From contig NC_084888.1 in the NCBI RefSeq assembly GCF_958979055.1, forward strand, positions 37,529,804 to 37,593,803: DNA of 64,000 bases, written 5' to 3'. The stretch's first letter is position 1. Every line of letters starts with the position of its first letter. Of the stretch, positions 25,731-37,123 are shown in pieces. The notes under the pieces are model-generated. The model was not told the origin of the DNA. It searched no databases and saw only the letters and a program-made list of their open reading frames with translations. A program made the translations under genes and the position numbers. This DNA comes from Alnus glutinosa (taxonomy: Eukaryota > Streptophyta > Magnoliopsida > Fagales > Betulaceae).

Positions 25731-26629
25731 GTCATTGTCACGCTCCCGTTTTAGGATATAAGGGAAACGCGAACTTCAGTGTTGAAAACATTTAAATGGA
25801 AGCGTGCATTTACAACATATAAATTATAACTTTCTATTTTCTTATTTTTGTCTATTAATAATTCCTTACAATGCCATAAATTTCAAAAAGAGCATACTAT
25901 ACAAAGTAAAGATTTGGTCGGTCCACAATGATCTATTACTCTTAGTGATCTACGCCAATACTAAGAAATGACATCGTCTTACTGGGTCATCTGAAAAGAT
26001 TTGGGGGAAAAATGGGTGAGTTCGACAACTCAATAAGGAAATTACAACACCAGATAAATAAAACATGCTATAAAATCTTCATGCCATAATCTTTAGTCAT
26101 GCATAATGACAGTTTATGCAAAATAACAAAATGATCAATTAAACAGAATTTATGAGTAAGTGAATGAGGAATATGAGTAATGGCATAAGAAATTTATAAT
26201 GATCCAGTAAATTCTTTCTATTTATTTTCTCTTTAAAACTATAACTGTGGTTTAACCCTTAATAGATTCTACACCGCTATTACCCGTGAGCGGAGCATGT
26301 TGGCTTTTGTCCCAAGGACCTATGGACTCAGCCTGTCGTCACAGGGGAGAGTCGTCGGGTTGGAGATCTTCCCTAGGTGAAGGCCAACCCCGGCCGGCAG
26401 CACACACCGTCTTTCGGTATGCTTGCCTTGCTACCCTATATGGTACCGATCATAACTGTAATAATGCCTCAGGGTTAAACAATTACTGCACATGAACGTT
26501 TTTCTGTAATTCTGTAGGCTCTGCTATAACTGTACACTTTACTTTAAAACTGTATGAGCCGCTTTCATAACTATAGTCATGTGCAGAATTTAAATTTTAG
26601 ATCCTCTTTTCATTCAAAACCGTATTCAT

Positions 26630-26880
26630 GTATAAATCATAAACTTTGGAATGCTCTATAATCATAGCTTTGAAATGCTCTTATTCATAACTGTAAGTAT
26701 ACAATATCCATAACTTTGAAGTGCTCTTGATCATAACTATAATTATGCATAAATCATAACTTTATAATGCTCTTAATCATAACTGTAATAACTTTGAAAT
26801 ACTCTTATTCACAACTGTAATTATGCATAAACCAATACTTTAAAATGTTCTTAATCATAATTGTAGTTTATGCACAATAT
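26630..26880 (+). repeat. Degenerate tandem repeat inside the solo LTR
   Basis: Variants of CATAACTTTGAAATGCTCTT followed by AATCATAACTGTAATTATGC recur about four to five times with a period of roughly 45-60 bp. Confidence 0.6.
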
Positions 26881-27770
26881 TCTTGAATAATAACATATGA
26901 GTAATAAAGCTTGACATTAAAAATCACATAAGTAAATGCTCCGTAAAATTTTCCAACACTTTTTCAAAAGATTTGTAATAAAATCTTGTTGGGGGTTTTT
27001 TGGTGTTGTATTCCCTTACCTGGACTTGCATTAGCGTCAGAGTCGAGCTTTTACCTAAATAAAATACAATGATAAACTTAACGGAGCGTTTTGAAATTTC
27101 AGTTCTAAGACTTAAACTAAATTATCCTATATATATATTCTATATACAAAAATCTCTATCCAAAATTAAAATATATAAGATTCAATTTTGATTACAAAGT
27201 CTACCAATTCAACTAGATCCCAAACCCAAGGCAAATCATCCTAAAAATCACTCACAATCATAACGGTAACTATAACTCAATAATCTCAGCCAAGCAGAAT
27301 CACGCTCACACAACCATACACCAACTATAATTAACTTCTAAAATCTTCCCATTTGGTCAAGACGGAATAATCAATCCAAATACTAAGCAACTGGGTAATA
27401 TTCAAAATTAGTACACATTCAACTATCAACGTCACAACCCAAAACACTACACACGGCTACTGCCCACACAATCAGTTAAATGGAAATTAAAGGCTCCTAA
27501 AATTGAACCGTCCGTGAATCATTATCCCTAAAATACAGCTCAAACACACACGAAATCCTTTAACAACCAAAACCCCCAATTAATAATTTATCATCAATAT
27601 CATAAACACATAATCATTCTACAATAATTCTAGCTTCCAAAATCATCACAAACTAGCTAATCAAAACACTGTTAACAGAGAACAATTAACTGGCTGGTAA
27701 GACCCAAAAACAGTAGCCTCTCAACCATCTCACAATCCAGTCCACAAAACCACCAATTCAGAATACTCAT

Positions 27771-28364
27771 TTGGGCTGGCAAAATGGGTACCCGACACGA
27801 CCCGTTAAGACCCGCGACCCGTTTAAGCTAGACCCAAACACGACACGACACGATTATTTCACGGGTCACCCAACACGACCCGTGAAACCCGTTTAATATA
27901 ATGGGTCGTATCGGGTCGGCACGACCTGACACGACCCGTTTGAACATTCCAAGCCATTATCTCAAAACCAAATCAAAATCCACAATCAGAACATCAAATT
28001 TCAACTATATGATTCACTTTCAGCAATCAAAACAAAATCAAATGATTCAAATCGACAATCAGATATTCAGATCGCAAAAACCATCAAAAACTTTACCTGC
28101 TTCTTGTAAATATTGAAGTAGAATCAGTAGATGTTGACCTCCAAGCTCTTCGAGTCTTCATGGTGCGATCGAACTCAGGTGTGGCCGTGTGGGGACCGAA
28201 GAGGCGAAGACCAGGCCCCCAGGGCCTGAGCTTGAACGAGTTCGACGAGGACACTAGACAGACCACGACCGGCGACTTGGCGAGGGGAGTTAGCAGATAC
28301 GAACAAATTTGGGAGAGTCGGAAGACTATGGGGCACTGGGGTCGTGTCAAAATTGCCAGCCCTA
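27771..28364. mobile_element. Non-autonomous hAT element (594 bp) nested in the solo LTR
   Basis: The left end reads TTGGGCTGGCAAAATG and the right end reads AATTGCCAGCCCTA, an imperfect inverted pair of the known TAGGGCTGGCAA type. The 8-bp direct repeat ATACTCAT flanks it (27763-27770 and 28365-28372). The left part is dense in ACACGACCCG words, and the right part (about 28140-28330) is GC-rich with open frames on both strands that match nothing I recognise. Confidence 0.8.
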
Positions 28365-29221
28365 ATACTCATCATCAAATCTCCACAGCATAATCGATCC
28401 CAAAACTCATATACACCCATCCAACATCACACACATATGCCAAAAAATACACCCATTGCCGACCCAACAACAAAGACACACACACGGCTCAACCGAGACA
28501 CACACCCACAAACACTCAATCAGCCAACCAACAATACCCAACATCAATAAATCAATTCCAAAACATCACAATCTATTTAAATACAATCGGTTGAAAAGCC
28601 CCAAAATTATCAAACCCTAATTCCATAATAAGCAATTAATCCACAAAATTATAGAATTAATGTACCTTGGGGGATTTTCTCAAGAACCCATCAAAAATAG
28701 ACTCTGATTTCGCCGGAAAAGTCGCAGGAAAATGCACATGGAGAACCGGGTCTCCTATCGGGTTCAACGGGCCACGGGTTCGGGTTACTCGGTTTCACAC
28801 ACATACGGGTTCGCCGGAACCGCTACTAGGATCGCCGAATTTCAACTCTGGCCGCCGGACATGGAGGATCGGACCTCCAGAAGGGTCGGGTTCGGCTCAC
28901 GGGTCCACGAATCGCCTGGGTTTTCTTTCTCGGGTCCGGTGGGTTGCGGGTCACGGGTTTCTGGGTTCCGCTGGGAATCATCGGCTTTGGCTCTGCCGGC
29001 AACGAGCAACACCACCCACCGGTAAACTGGACCTTTGAGTGGTCGGATTTTCCTCCTCCTCCGAGGGGTCTCCAGCTCACGGATCCACCGGATCCTTTCT
29101 TCTCCACCTCTCTCTCGATCTCTCAGCCTCATCTCTCTGTCTGCCTCTCAATACCTGCTCTCAACTCTCTCTCTCTCTCTCTTTTTTAAATGTCTAATAA
29201 AATATGGGGCATTACAGTCAT

Positions 29222-29502
29222 AATCCTAATGCAAGGCGGGATTTGTTGCATAAGAATTTCTCGAAGCCCATAACAACGATCATCACAAAATCCGAGTGCA
29301 AGGTGGTGACGAGTATACCGGTGAGGAGCAGTAGAAACTCCTCTCTATGACCGGAAAGGAGAATGGTGGTTAGGAGCATATAAAATGTTTCTCCTCTCAC
29401 TCAAAGCAAGGAAATGAAAATACTCTTCAATATCTATTACGAAGCAGACCAGACTACAAGTCTACAACCCAATGCTGCTTTCGTAAAAATCCATTCTTTT
29501 AG
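29222..29502 (+). promoter_or_regulatory. Promoter region of the CCR4-like pseudogene
   Basis: A TATAAAA box lies at 29379-29385, about 120 bp upstream of the old ATG at 29503. The solo LTR ends directly upstream, so most of the ancestral promoter has been displaced. Confidence 0.45.
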
Positions 29503-29779
29503 ATGGCGAAACCGTACTCCTCTTTCACGGTCGCCGTCATCCTCATCACTCTCTTCATCCTTGCCATGGCACCCTCAGCCTATGCCCTTGGATTCGGCCC
29601 CACCCTTGCTGTCAATTCCGCCTCCGCCACCGTCTGCTGTATCGTAGCCTCGCAACCCACACAAAGCATCCAATGCTACCGACGTGGCCAAACCATCACA
29701 GTCGGTCCCAACGTTAGCTTCTCCTCAATATCCGGTAGCCAAAACTTACTCTGCAGCCTCAGCTCTGGTGGCCACAGTT

Positions 29780-31250
29780 TGTATTACAATCTATGAAGAT
29801 TAGGCTGCATGCTTACCATGTTTATCACGTGCTTGATTGAAGAAGCAAGCATGTTTACCACGTGATTAATTGAGCTGGCACATTCTATTTCTGGAGTTAG
29901 TTTTGATTAACAGATTTGATATTTTAGATGAGATTTTTTCTCTTGTAATTGAGCAGTATAAATATCTAAAACTCTTGTATCTTATTCATTACGTCAATAC
30001 AATTGGAAATCCTTTCCACAAGTTTTCTCTCACTTTCTCTCAACTACATTCTAGTTTCAGTTATGATATCAGAGCAGGTATCGTTCTTCCCTGTTCTTGC
30101 GTAATTCTCATTGTTCTTCATTCGATTCTTTACTTTCTTTTTCATTTGTCTTTGATCCTTCTACTTCAATTCAACATTTTTTTTTTTCAAAAATGCCTTC
30201 AATTCAACATTTTTTTTTTCTCAAAAATGCCTTCAATTCCTGTTGATACTTTTGACAATGGTGTTAACACTTCTACACCTCCAAATTCTGCACCTTTGGT
30301 TGCAGAATTTTCCATCCTTTTCTATCTCCATCATGGAGATAGTCCGGGAACTCTGCTTGTTTCAACACCTTTGGTTGGAAACAACTTTCATACATGGCAA
30401 CAATCCATGACTATGGCTCTTTCAGCCAAGAACAAATTAGGTTTCATCGATGGTACCTGAAGAAACCGGCTATAGATGCTCCTGAATACGGTGCCTAGAA
30501 TAGGTGCAACAACATGGTGCTTTTGTGGATTCTCAACTCTGTTTCTCAAGAGATATCCGCAAGCATCATTTACATAGAATCTGCTCATGAGATGTGGGAT
30601 GACATCAAAGAGAGATTTTCACAATCGAATGGCCCTTACATTTTCCAATTGCAAAAGGCAATCTCTACTTTATCTCAGGGAACAAATTCGGTGAGTTCTT
30701 ATTACACTGTCTTTAAAGGATTTTGGGAGGAGCTGAACAATTATCGTCCATTGCCATTGTGTGCTTGTGGCACTTCTCAAACTATTCACGAATATCAACA
30801 TCGTGAATATGCTTTTCAGTTTCTAATGGGACTCAACGAGTCTTTCTCGCATCTCCAAGGACAAATTTTACTTATGGATCCACTACCATTCATCAACAAG
30901 ATTTTCTCAATGATTGTTCAAGAAGAACGATAAAGAGAGATTACATCCACTTTCTTTGCTCCTTTGGATCACAATCCTGCTGTGATGGTAACGAACGCTG
31001 CTCCTTCATACTCACTATGCCCTCAAGGATCCAAATCACACTATCCTCGTAAGGAGCGTCCCCTTTGCACTCACTGTGGACTTCTCGGTCACACCATTGA
31101 GAAGTGTTACAAGCTACATGGATATCCCCCAGGATATAAGTTTACAAAAGGAAAGAACACCCCTTCGGGTCTCTAATTCATTCTTGTTGCAACTTCCAAT
31201 CACTACTTAACAATGTCAGCAGCTTTTGAGTCTTTTGAGGAATAAAGTTG
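29780..31250 (+). mobile_element. Truncated Copia retrotransposon inside the CCR4-like pseudogene
   Basis: The 5' LTR is about 29780-30059: it starts TGTATTACAATC, has a TATAAATA box at 29957-29964 and ends near TTTCA. A primer-binding site (TGATATCAGAGC, 30064-30075) follows; it resembles the initiator-tRNA-Met site TGGTATCAGAGC used by many Copia elements. A gag frame follows from 30227 with the NFHTWQQSMTMAL region, in-frame stops near 30460 and 30500, and a further break near 30930. A CX2CX4HX4C zinc knuckle (CTHCGLLGHTIEKC) lies at about 31068-31110. Protease, integrase, reverse transcriptase, RNase H and the 3' LTR are all missing, so it is dead. Confidence 0.85.
30161..30232 (+). repeat. 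Short tandem duplication in the Copia leader
   Basis: CTTCAATTCAACATTTTTTT, the rest of the T run and CAAAAATGC occur twice, so the gag start codon region is duplicated. Confidence 0.7.
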
Positions 31251-33348
31251 TTGATGCTGGTCGTTCTGGTCTTTGCTGGGACACTATCGGCTTTTCCAAC
31301 AATAGCTTCACAACCAAAGCTTTTACTACAACGACAACACTGTTCCATTACAAAACCTTTCAGTCAATGACTACCAAATCTACGCCATTGTGGTTGGTAC
31401 TGGCTCAATTAATTGCTGGAGAGGTAACGACATGTTTCAATTGCCATCTGGGTCTAACAGGTTTGCGTCAATTTCATATGGGTTTGGGTTCTCTTGCGGT
31501 ATTTTGAAGAATAGTCATCAGGTTCGTTGTTGGGGAAACAATACTCTCCTGGCGAATCAGACGCAGAGAGACTTTGGGAACATGTCGATGATGAGTATTG
31601 TAGCGGGTGGCTCGCATGTTTGCGGACTCAACTCTACAGGAATTGTGGTTTGTAAAGGAGACAACAATTATGGGCAGTTGAATGTTCCTTCTTCAAATTC
31701 AGCTTGGGAGTTCTCAAAGTTGGCGCTTGGGTAGAGCCATAGTTGTGTGATTAGAGGAACGACTGGATTGGTGATGTGTTGGGGAGTGTTCATTGAATGT
31801 GACACAAGCAGTTTCGTTTGGAACAATTGCGTCGAGGTCAAATTTTATTTGTGGATTAACGATGGATAATTTTTCAATTATATGTTGGGGACTCGGGTGG
31901 CCTGCTAGGCCTGGTGAGGGAAATTATAGTTCAGGGGCTGAACTTCCCTTTCCCAAAACTCTTCTAGGGCCTTGTAATCAATCCAATTCCTCTTGTGACT
32001 TGTGAGTGTGGTGTATATCCACAATCTCAGCGTTAGTGCTCCGGTTTGGGGAATATATTCAAACCTTGTTTGATCACTGAAATTTCAATGCCGCCACAAC
32101 AAGCACTACATCCACCACCATCACTACCATTACCACCACTAGTGGCACTAGGGTCAACAGGTTCACCCCCATCATCTTCAGTATCCTTGGGTTTCAAATG
32201 GGGTGCGTTTGCTTTTTCCATGATCGGCCTCTACTGCATGTGGAGCGGCCGCGTTTGTCGTGGGAAGAAGATATCGGACAGTTCAGTGCTACCCACATTC
32301 GCTAGAGTTGCCAGTCCTAACAATGGCACATCATCCACCATTAAGCACGAGGGCACGAGAATTATGAGTCACCAGAGGAGTGGAACTTCATCCAAGCACG
32401 CAGACAGGGTCGAGAAATTTCCACTATCTGAGCTTGTAGTAGCCACCGACTATTTCTCCCTAGCAAACAAGATTGGTCGTTGAACCTTCAGAGTTGTGTA
32501 CAGAGGCCACAAATTAACAAATTGTCGGGAGGTGGCGATCAAAAGGGGTTATACAAATCTAAAGAAGAACAGATTTCAAGAGACAAAAAGCGCATTTTAT
32601 CATTTAGAATTGAAAGTTTTGTCGCGCCTTCATCACAAACACTTGGTAAGGCTTGTTGGGTATAGCGAGGAATGAGATTAAAGGCTCTTGGCTTATGAGT
32701 ACATGAAGAATGATGCTCTTTTTTATTATTTACATGATAAGAAAAATGTCGGAAAGAGTGACAGTGTTTTGAATTCTTTTTGTTTCGATGAATAGTGTTT
32801 TGAATTCTTGGAATATGAGGATCAATATTGCATTAGATGCTGCTCGAGGAATTGAATATTTTCATAATTATGCAGCACTCCCACCCATAATTCACAGACA
32901 TCAAGTCCTCTAACATATTACTCGATGCGAATTGGACAGCAAGAGTATCAGGCTTGGAATCTGATTATTGGGGTTGGTTGGTGGAAGCAGCTGGAACAGC
33001 AAAGAGTGATGTTTATGGGGTTGGGGTAATACTGTTGGAACTTTTGACAAGAAAGAAAGAAGCATTCTACAGTGAAGATGAAGGGAGACCCACGATTGTT
33101 GTGGACTTCGCGGTGCCAACATTATGGCTGAAGAATTGGTAAAGGTCCTGAACTCCAGGGTTGGGCCGCCCGCACAGAATGAAAGAGAGGCAATGGAGCT
33201 GATTGCCGATACTGCTATGCGCTGTGTGAATTTCCAAGGGGAGGAGAGGCCAACCATGGCTGAAATTGTGAACAATTTGGAGGTGGCATTAGCACTATTT
33301 GATCTGGCCAAATTCATATTTGGTAAAGCAGTTTCATCTCAACAATGA

Positions 33349-33789
33349 GTTGTTATAGATAGAAGGATCGTTTGTGAATATTGACAACTAGGAAGATAGA
33401 AGTTGTAAATGATTTTTCATTATTTTTAAATGAAAAAAATAGTTTTTATACTTTATTACATCCAATTTTTATATTATGTCGCAATATTCAAAGATCCATT
33501 GTGCTAAGCATGTCAACTAGTTTTGGGTCCAATTTATTAAAGCCCAAGAACAAGCCTTATATACATCAAAAGACCCACTTAAAAAATAATTCTACATTTT
33601 TGTCAGAACCCAATCAACAAATCAAGCATATGAATCTTTCATTTTCATCAATTTAAGTGAAAAATATTCTATAATCATTGAATTGAAGGATATAGTATTA
33701 AAATCAACAAAAAAATCAAACTTAGACTCATGAGGTTTTACTTTTGCACTATATCAATTTAATTTATATGGGTTTTCCTTTGGTCCAAG
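33349..33789. other. Intergenic DNA, no gene seen
   Basis: AT-rich stretch between the kinase pseudogene and the LINE remnant. The possible old 3' UTR of the pseudogene lies here. Confidence 0.4.
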
Positions 33790-34201
33790 AAATGAACAAA
33801 ATCCGCTTGCAGTATGTTATCGATCCGATGGTGGCGAAAGCTTTTGCAGCTCGGCAAGGGATTGGTTTATGTCGAGAGCTGGGCTACCAATGTCTTCAGT
33901 TGGAGGGTGATTGTAAGGATGTTGTGAATGCTATCATCTCGGATAGTATTTCGCAAGTTACGGTTGAGCCCATTATTGCCTATATTCAGGAATAATTCAA
34001 TTCATTCCATCAGTGTGAGGTGAAATTTGTGGGGAGAGAGGGCAATAGTGTAGCTCATTCTTTGGCACGTTTGGCTGTAAAACAGAAAGTATCTGTTGCC
34101 TGGGTTGGTACCTACCCGGTATTAGTTGAAGTATCTGTAAGTAAAGACTTTGAGTCTTCCGAAAGTTCTAGTTAATGGTAATTTAAGGTTTCTTTTCCAC
34201 A

Positions 34202-34233
<32 letters not shown>
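33790..34233 (+). mobile_element. LINE 3' remnant (RNase H-like domain plus poly(A))
   Basis: The frame holds the end of an RNase H-like (RVT_3) domain: LQLEGDCKDVVNAI, then after a TAA near 33993 CEVKFVGREGNSVAHSLARL. This pattern (EGD...V and the N.VAH.LA end) is typical of the C-terminus of plant LINE ORF2. An A run at 34202-34233 marks the 3' tail. Everything upstream is missing, so it is a 5'-truncated copy with an internal stop. Confidence 0.75.
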
Positions 34234-34235
<2 letters not shown>

Positions 34236-36503
34236 AAAAAGAAAAAGGTGATAAAGGATCACTTGCGCTCGATCACCAATTGGGAAAGTTGGGCCTTCAT
34301 CGTAGCTATGCTTTTTGAGGTCTTCAAACAGTCCGAGAAGTGATATAGACTTGTGGCTGCAGCCCAATATTTGGTCACTTGCTCACTTTATGTGTCTATT
34401 TGGAGAGGATCCTTCTCCAATGGAGCAAAAAATTCCAAACAGGTTTGTTGATAAAATTCGTATACCCACATGTATAGCTTTGTTTCTAGCTAAAGACTAG
34501 AATACTAATTTGGTACTGATGTACGTACTTCACTTCTTGTATGCAAAAATCTTGAAAGACTTGACATGTTTGTTAAATGGAATAATGTTATTTACTAAAC
34601 TTTTATACATACAAGTTATAACTGTGATATAACTTTATGATGTAGCAGTAAAAATCAACATTTTTATCAGCACTTGTAAACAAAAAAAATACAAAAAATA
34701 AAAATTATTGGCTAATTTTTACTACTACATTATCCTATTTATATAAAAGTTTACTAAATAGCATGACTCTTGTTAATATGTTTTGGATGGTTTTTTTTTT
34801 TTGGCTTTTGATTTGAAAAAAGTGTTTCAATGTGACATTAAGATCATATGTATATATATATATATATATATATATTATCTTTATGAATTTTTTATGTTTT
34901 AAGATATTTGCTATTGAATTTGTCTTAACAATAGAAAAAACAAAAATACAAACTTTAACAAGCATACCCAATTTGAATCTCATTTGAGAGATGAGCAAAT
35001 GAAGATATACAATGTGACAGAAAACAAAACGAAAAACAAAAACAAAAACAAAAACAAAAAACCACACATTAGTTGAGTACTTTGTCAATGTTCGATGATA
35101 ACACGTTTAAATAGGCCGGCCAAAGTTTTTGTTATGGGCTTAATTTTTCAAGCACATAACAGAGAGAATAAGGGTAGTTCAAGAAAACTTAAGACCTTCC
35201 AAATCAACTTTAGAGCTGAATAATATTAATTAATATTTGCTTAAATTTTATTAAAGAACTTATGGTGTCTTTAAATAGACACTTACAATGCAAAGTATAA
35301 GTAAAAGACTAACTAGAATAACCACTTCTAATGTTATCAATAATGATAACATATTATTTATAACATTGATCGAAATCCTAATCTAATCGCAATTCTAATG
35401 TTATCAATAAAGATAACTTATTATATTTATGTTATTTTAGTCTTAAACTCCTAATATATAAAATTATACATTCTTATTCTAAATTAAGAGAGTCTTGCTA
35501 CTACAAGGCTTCTTCTGCCATATATAGGATGTAGACAGTTTCTCAATGTTTTATGATTAGTTGTTAATCATAAAATCTATTTTAAATTTAAATGTATATC
35601 GATCCATTCAACCCCGCTTAATTAGTCAACTGCATTTTTTTTGAATTACTAAACATATATCTATTTCTAAATTGCTAATAATTAATTGAGACATCAAAAT
35701 TACTAAGATGTCTATTTTATACAACGTAACCCTCGGTGGGTCATGAATCATGATCAACGAGAGCATCGCTATTAATTAAGTTAGGGGAGTTTGGTAAGAG
35801 TATAGGACTTTGGGCGTTACCAGCCAATATAAAGTAGTCTGAGAATCATTCAATTATATTTTATAGAGAATTATTGGGTCAACTAGTATGATCTTCTTGT
35901 GTAATTGGTAGAGTTATATATTAATCGATCTGAAATTGAAAAATGTGGTTCATGAAGGTGCCAAGCATCTTACTATGTGTCAAACAATCATTATTCTGTT
36001 CACACGTACATAGAATTAAAGAGCAAGAAATGGAAATATCAACATCCATGTCAAAAATTTCTGCAGCAGCTTACCTGCCAAAAAGATATCTCAGCCATTT
36101 ATTTGACATTCTTTTCTGAATAAGCTTTTTCATGAAAATGTATAGGAAATAATTGGAATGTAAAAAATTAATTAATCTAACAAAATTTGTTTAAAAGTAA
36201 GACAGTACTGTCTAGCTTAGTTCTATAATATTGTTTGATAATTAAATTCATCTTTTCTTATCCTTTTTAAGCTTTTGGGATTATCACGTAATTGATTCAT
36301 GCTAGAAACTAGTGGAACAAAGAATCTCATGAGCGAAAGACATATCAGTCACAATGCAAAGACTTAAGATTCAAAATTTCGGAGAATTGCATCCCTCCAA
36401 GCACATGGCAATGAATAGACACGGCCGACAGTTTTCAGTACAGGCGCCGGCCGGAGGAGTTGTGAACGTCGTCCAAAGGGAACACATTTTCTTGTCATAT
36501 ATG
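34234..36503. other. Intergenic DNA, no gene seen
   Basis: About 2.3 kb AT-rich. A segment at about 34300-34378 (TAGCTATGCTTT to CCCAATATTTGGTCAC) is a diverged copy of 24575-24650. A TA run lies at 34850-34875, and a short imperfect direct repeat TAATGTTATCAATAA.GATAAC lies at about 35330-35420. Confidence 0.45.
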
Positions 36504-36789
36504 GCCCCGTTTAATAACCCCCTCCCCTCCCCTCCTCTTATTTTCACATCTCTTAAAAAAACATTTACTTTAAAATATTCTTAACTTTTTTTTTTTTAAT
36601 TTTTATATCACATTAACAATTTTTTATTATTATTTAAATAAAAAAAACCTACTACAATACAATTTTTTTTTACTTTTTTATATAAATTATTTCTACTTTA
36701 TATCACATCAATCACTTTTTACTTTTACTCATTAAAACTGGTTTTCACATAAAAAGGGGAGGGGAGGGGAGGGGGTTATTAAACGGGGC
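36504..36789. mobile_element. AT-rich MITE, family member 2, with perfect 29-bp terminal inverted repeats
   Basis: Starts GCCCCGTTTAATAACCCCCT and ends with the exact inverted copy; the two 29-bp arms (36504-36532 and 36761-36789) match base for base. The interior (TATCACATTAACAATTTTTT, ACTACAATACAA) is shared with 43514, 61140 and reversed at 19428. No clear target duplication. Confidence 0.8.
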
Positions 36790-36932
36790 ACAATCGTAAT
36801 TAAAGACGTCGATCGAGTTAGGTGTATTTAGACTTTGTACGTGGAAAAGTATGAATAGCTTCAAAAGGAAACGTCGCCTTCTGATTCATAAAAAAAGAAA
36901 CGTCGCCTTCTGTGTACGTGGTATATATGGTC

Positions 36933-37114
36933 GAGAAATGCTAGAGGTACCAAATCTTTTACTAAGAGATGGGTACTAAGATGATGTGGAGCTTATTCAT
37001 TGGTATCTGTAGCATTATTTTTTATTAATTGTTTTGATCATATCCAATGAATAAGCTCCACATCATCTTGGTACCCATCTCTTGGTAAAAAATTTGGTAC
37101 CCATAGCATTTCTC
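36933..37114. mobile_element. MULE-type MITE, 182 bp, with 9-bp target duplication
   Basis: Starts GAGAAATGCTAGAGGTACC and ends GGTACCCATAGCATTTCTC. The arms pair over about 68 bp, so the element is almost a perfect hairpin around a short AT-rich loop. TATATGGTC flanks both sides (36924-36932 and 37115-37123). Confidence 0.85.
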
Positions 37115-37123
37115 TATATGGTC

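Larger units (their letters stand above)
25736..29216. mobile_element. Solo LTR (3.48 kb) with 5-bp target duplication
   Basis: The block starts TGTCACGCTCCCG and ends GGGGCATTACA, so it has TG...CA ends with a matching inverted TGTMAYGC/GCRTKACA-type pair. It is flanked by GTCAT on both sides (25731-25735 and 29217-29221). No gag, protease, reverse transcriptase or integrase is inside, so it is a solo LTR left by recombination between two LTRs. The length and TGTCACG...TTACA ends resemble long LTRs of Gypsy Del/Tekay-type elements; class is inferred. It contains a degenerate tandem repeat (26630-26880), a nested hAT element (27771-28364) and a GC-rich region (28690-29050). It lies about 160 bp upstream of the TATA box of the CCR4-like pseudogene. 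Confidence 0.8.
29503..33348 (+). pseudogene. CCR4-like (CRINKLY4-related) receptor kinase pseudogene, interrupted by a Copia element
   Basis: Pieces in order match the ACR4/CCR4 receptor-kinase family. First comes a signal peptide (about residues 1-27) and a first repeat with ATVCCIVASQPTQSIQCYR. A Copia insertion follows (29780 to about 31250). The gene resumes at about 31270 with LCWDT and the RCC1-like repeats rich in CWG and CGL motifs, then a Pro-rich linker, a membrane segment near 32200, and a kinase region. Breaks seen: the Copia insertion; a frameshift near 31325; a TAG at 31732-31734; a frameshift near 31785; a stop near 32005; a TGA in the glycine-rich loop near 32481; stops near 32665-32685; a 2-nt loss in the HRD loop near 32900; and loss of DFG (SGL instead). 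The C-terminal kinase end (33124-33348) is still readable. Intact members are plasma-membrane receptor kinases with a single-exon frame. This copy cannot encode one. Confidence 0.85.

Noticed and set aside
32910-33317. 135-codon minus-strand frame
   Set aside because: It is the shadow of the kinase-pseudogene C-terminal region on the plus strand.
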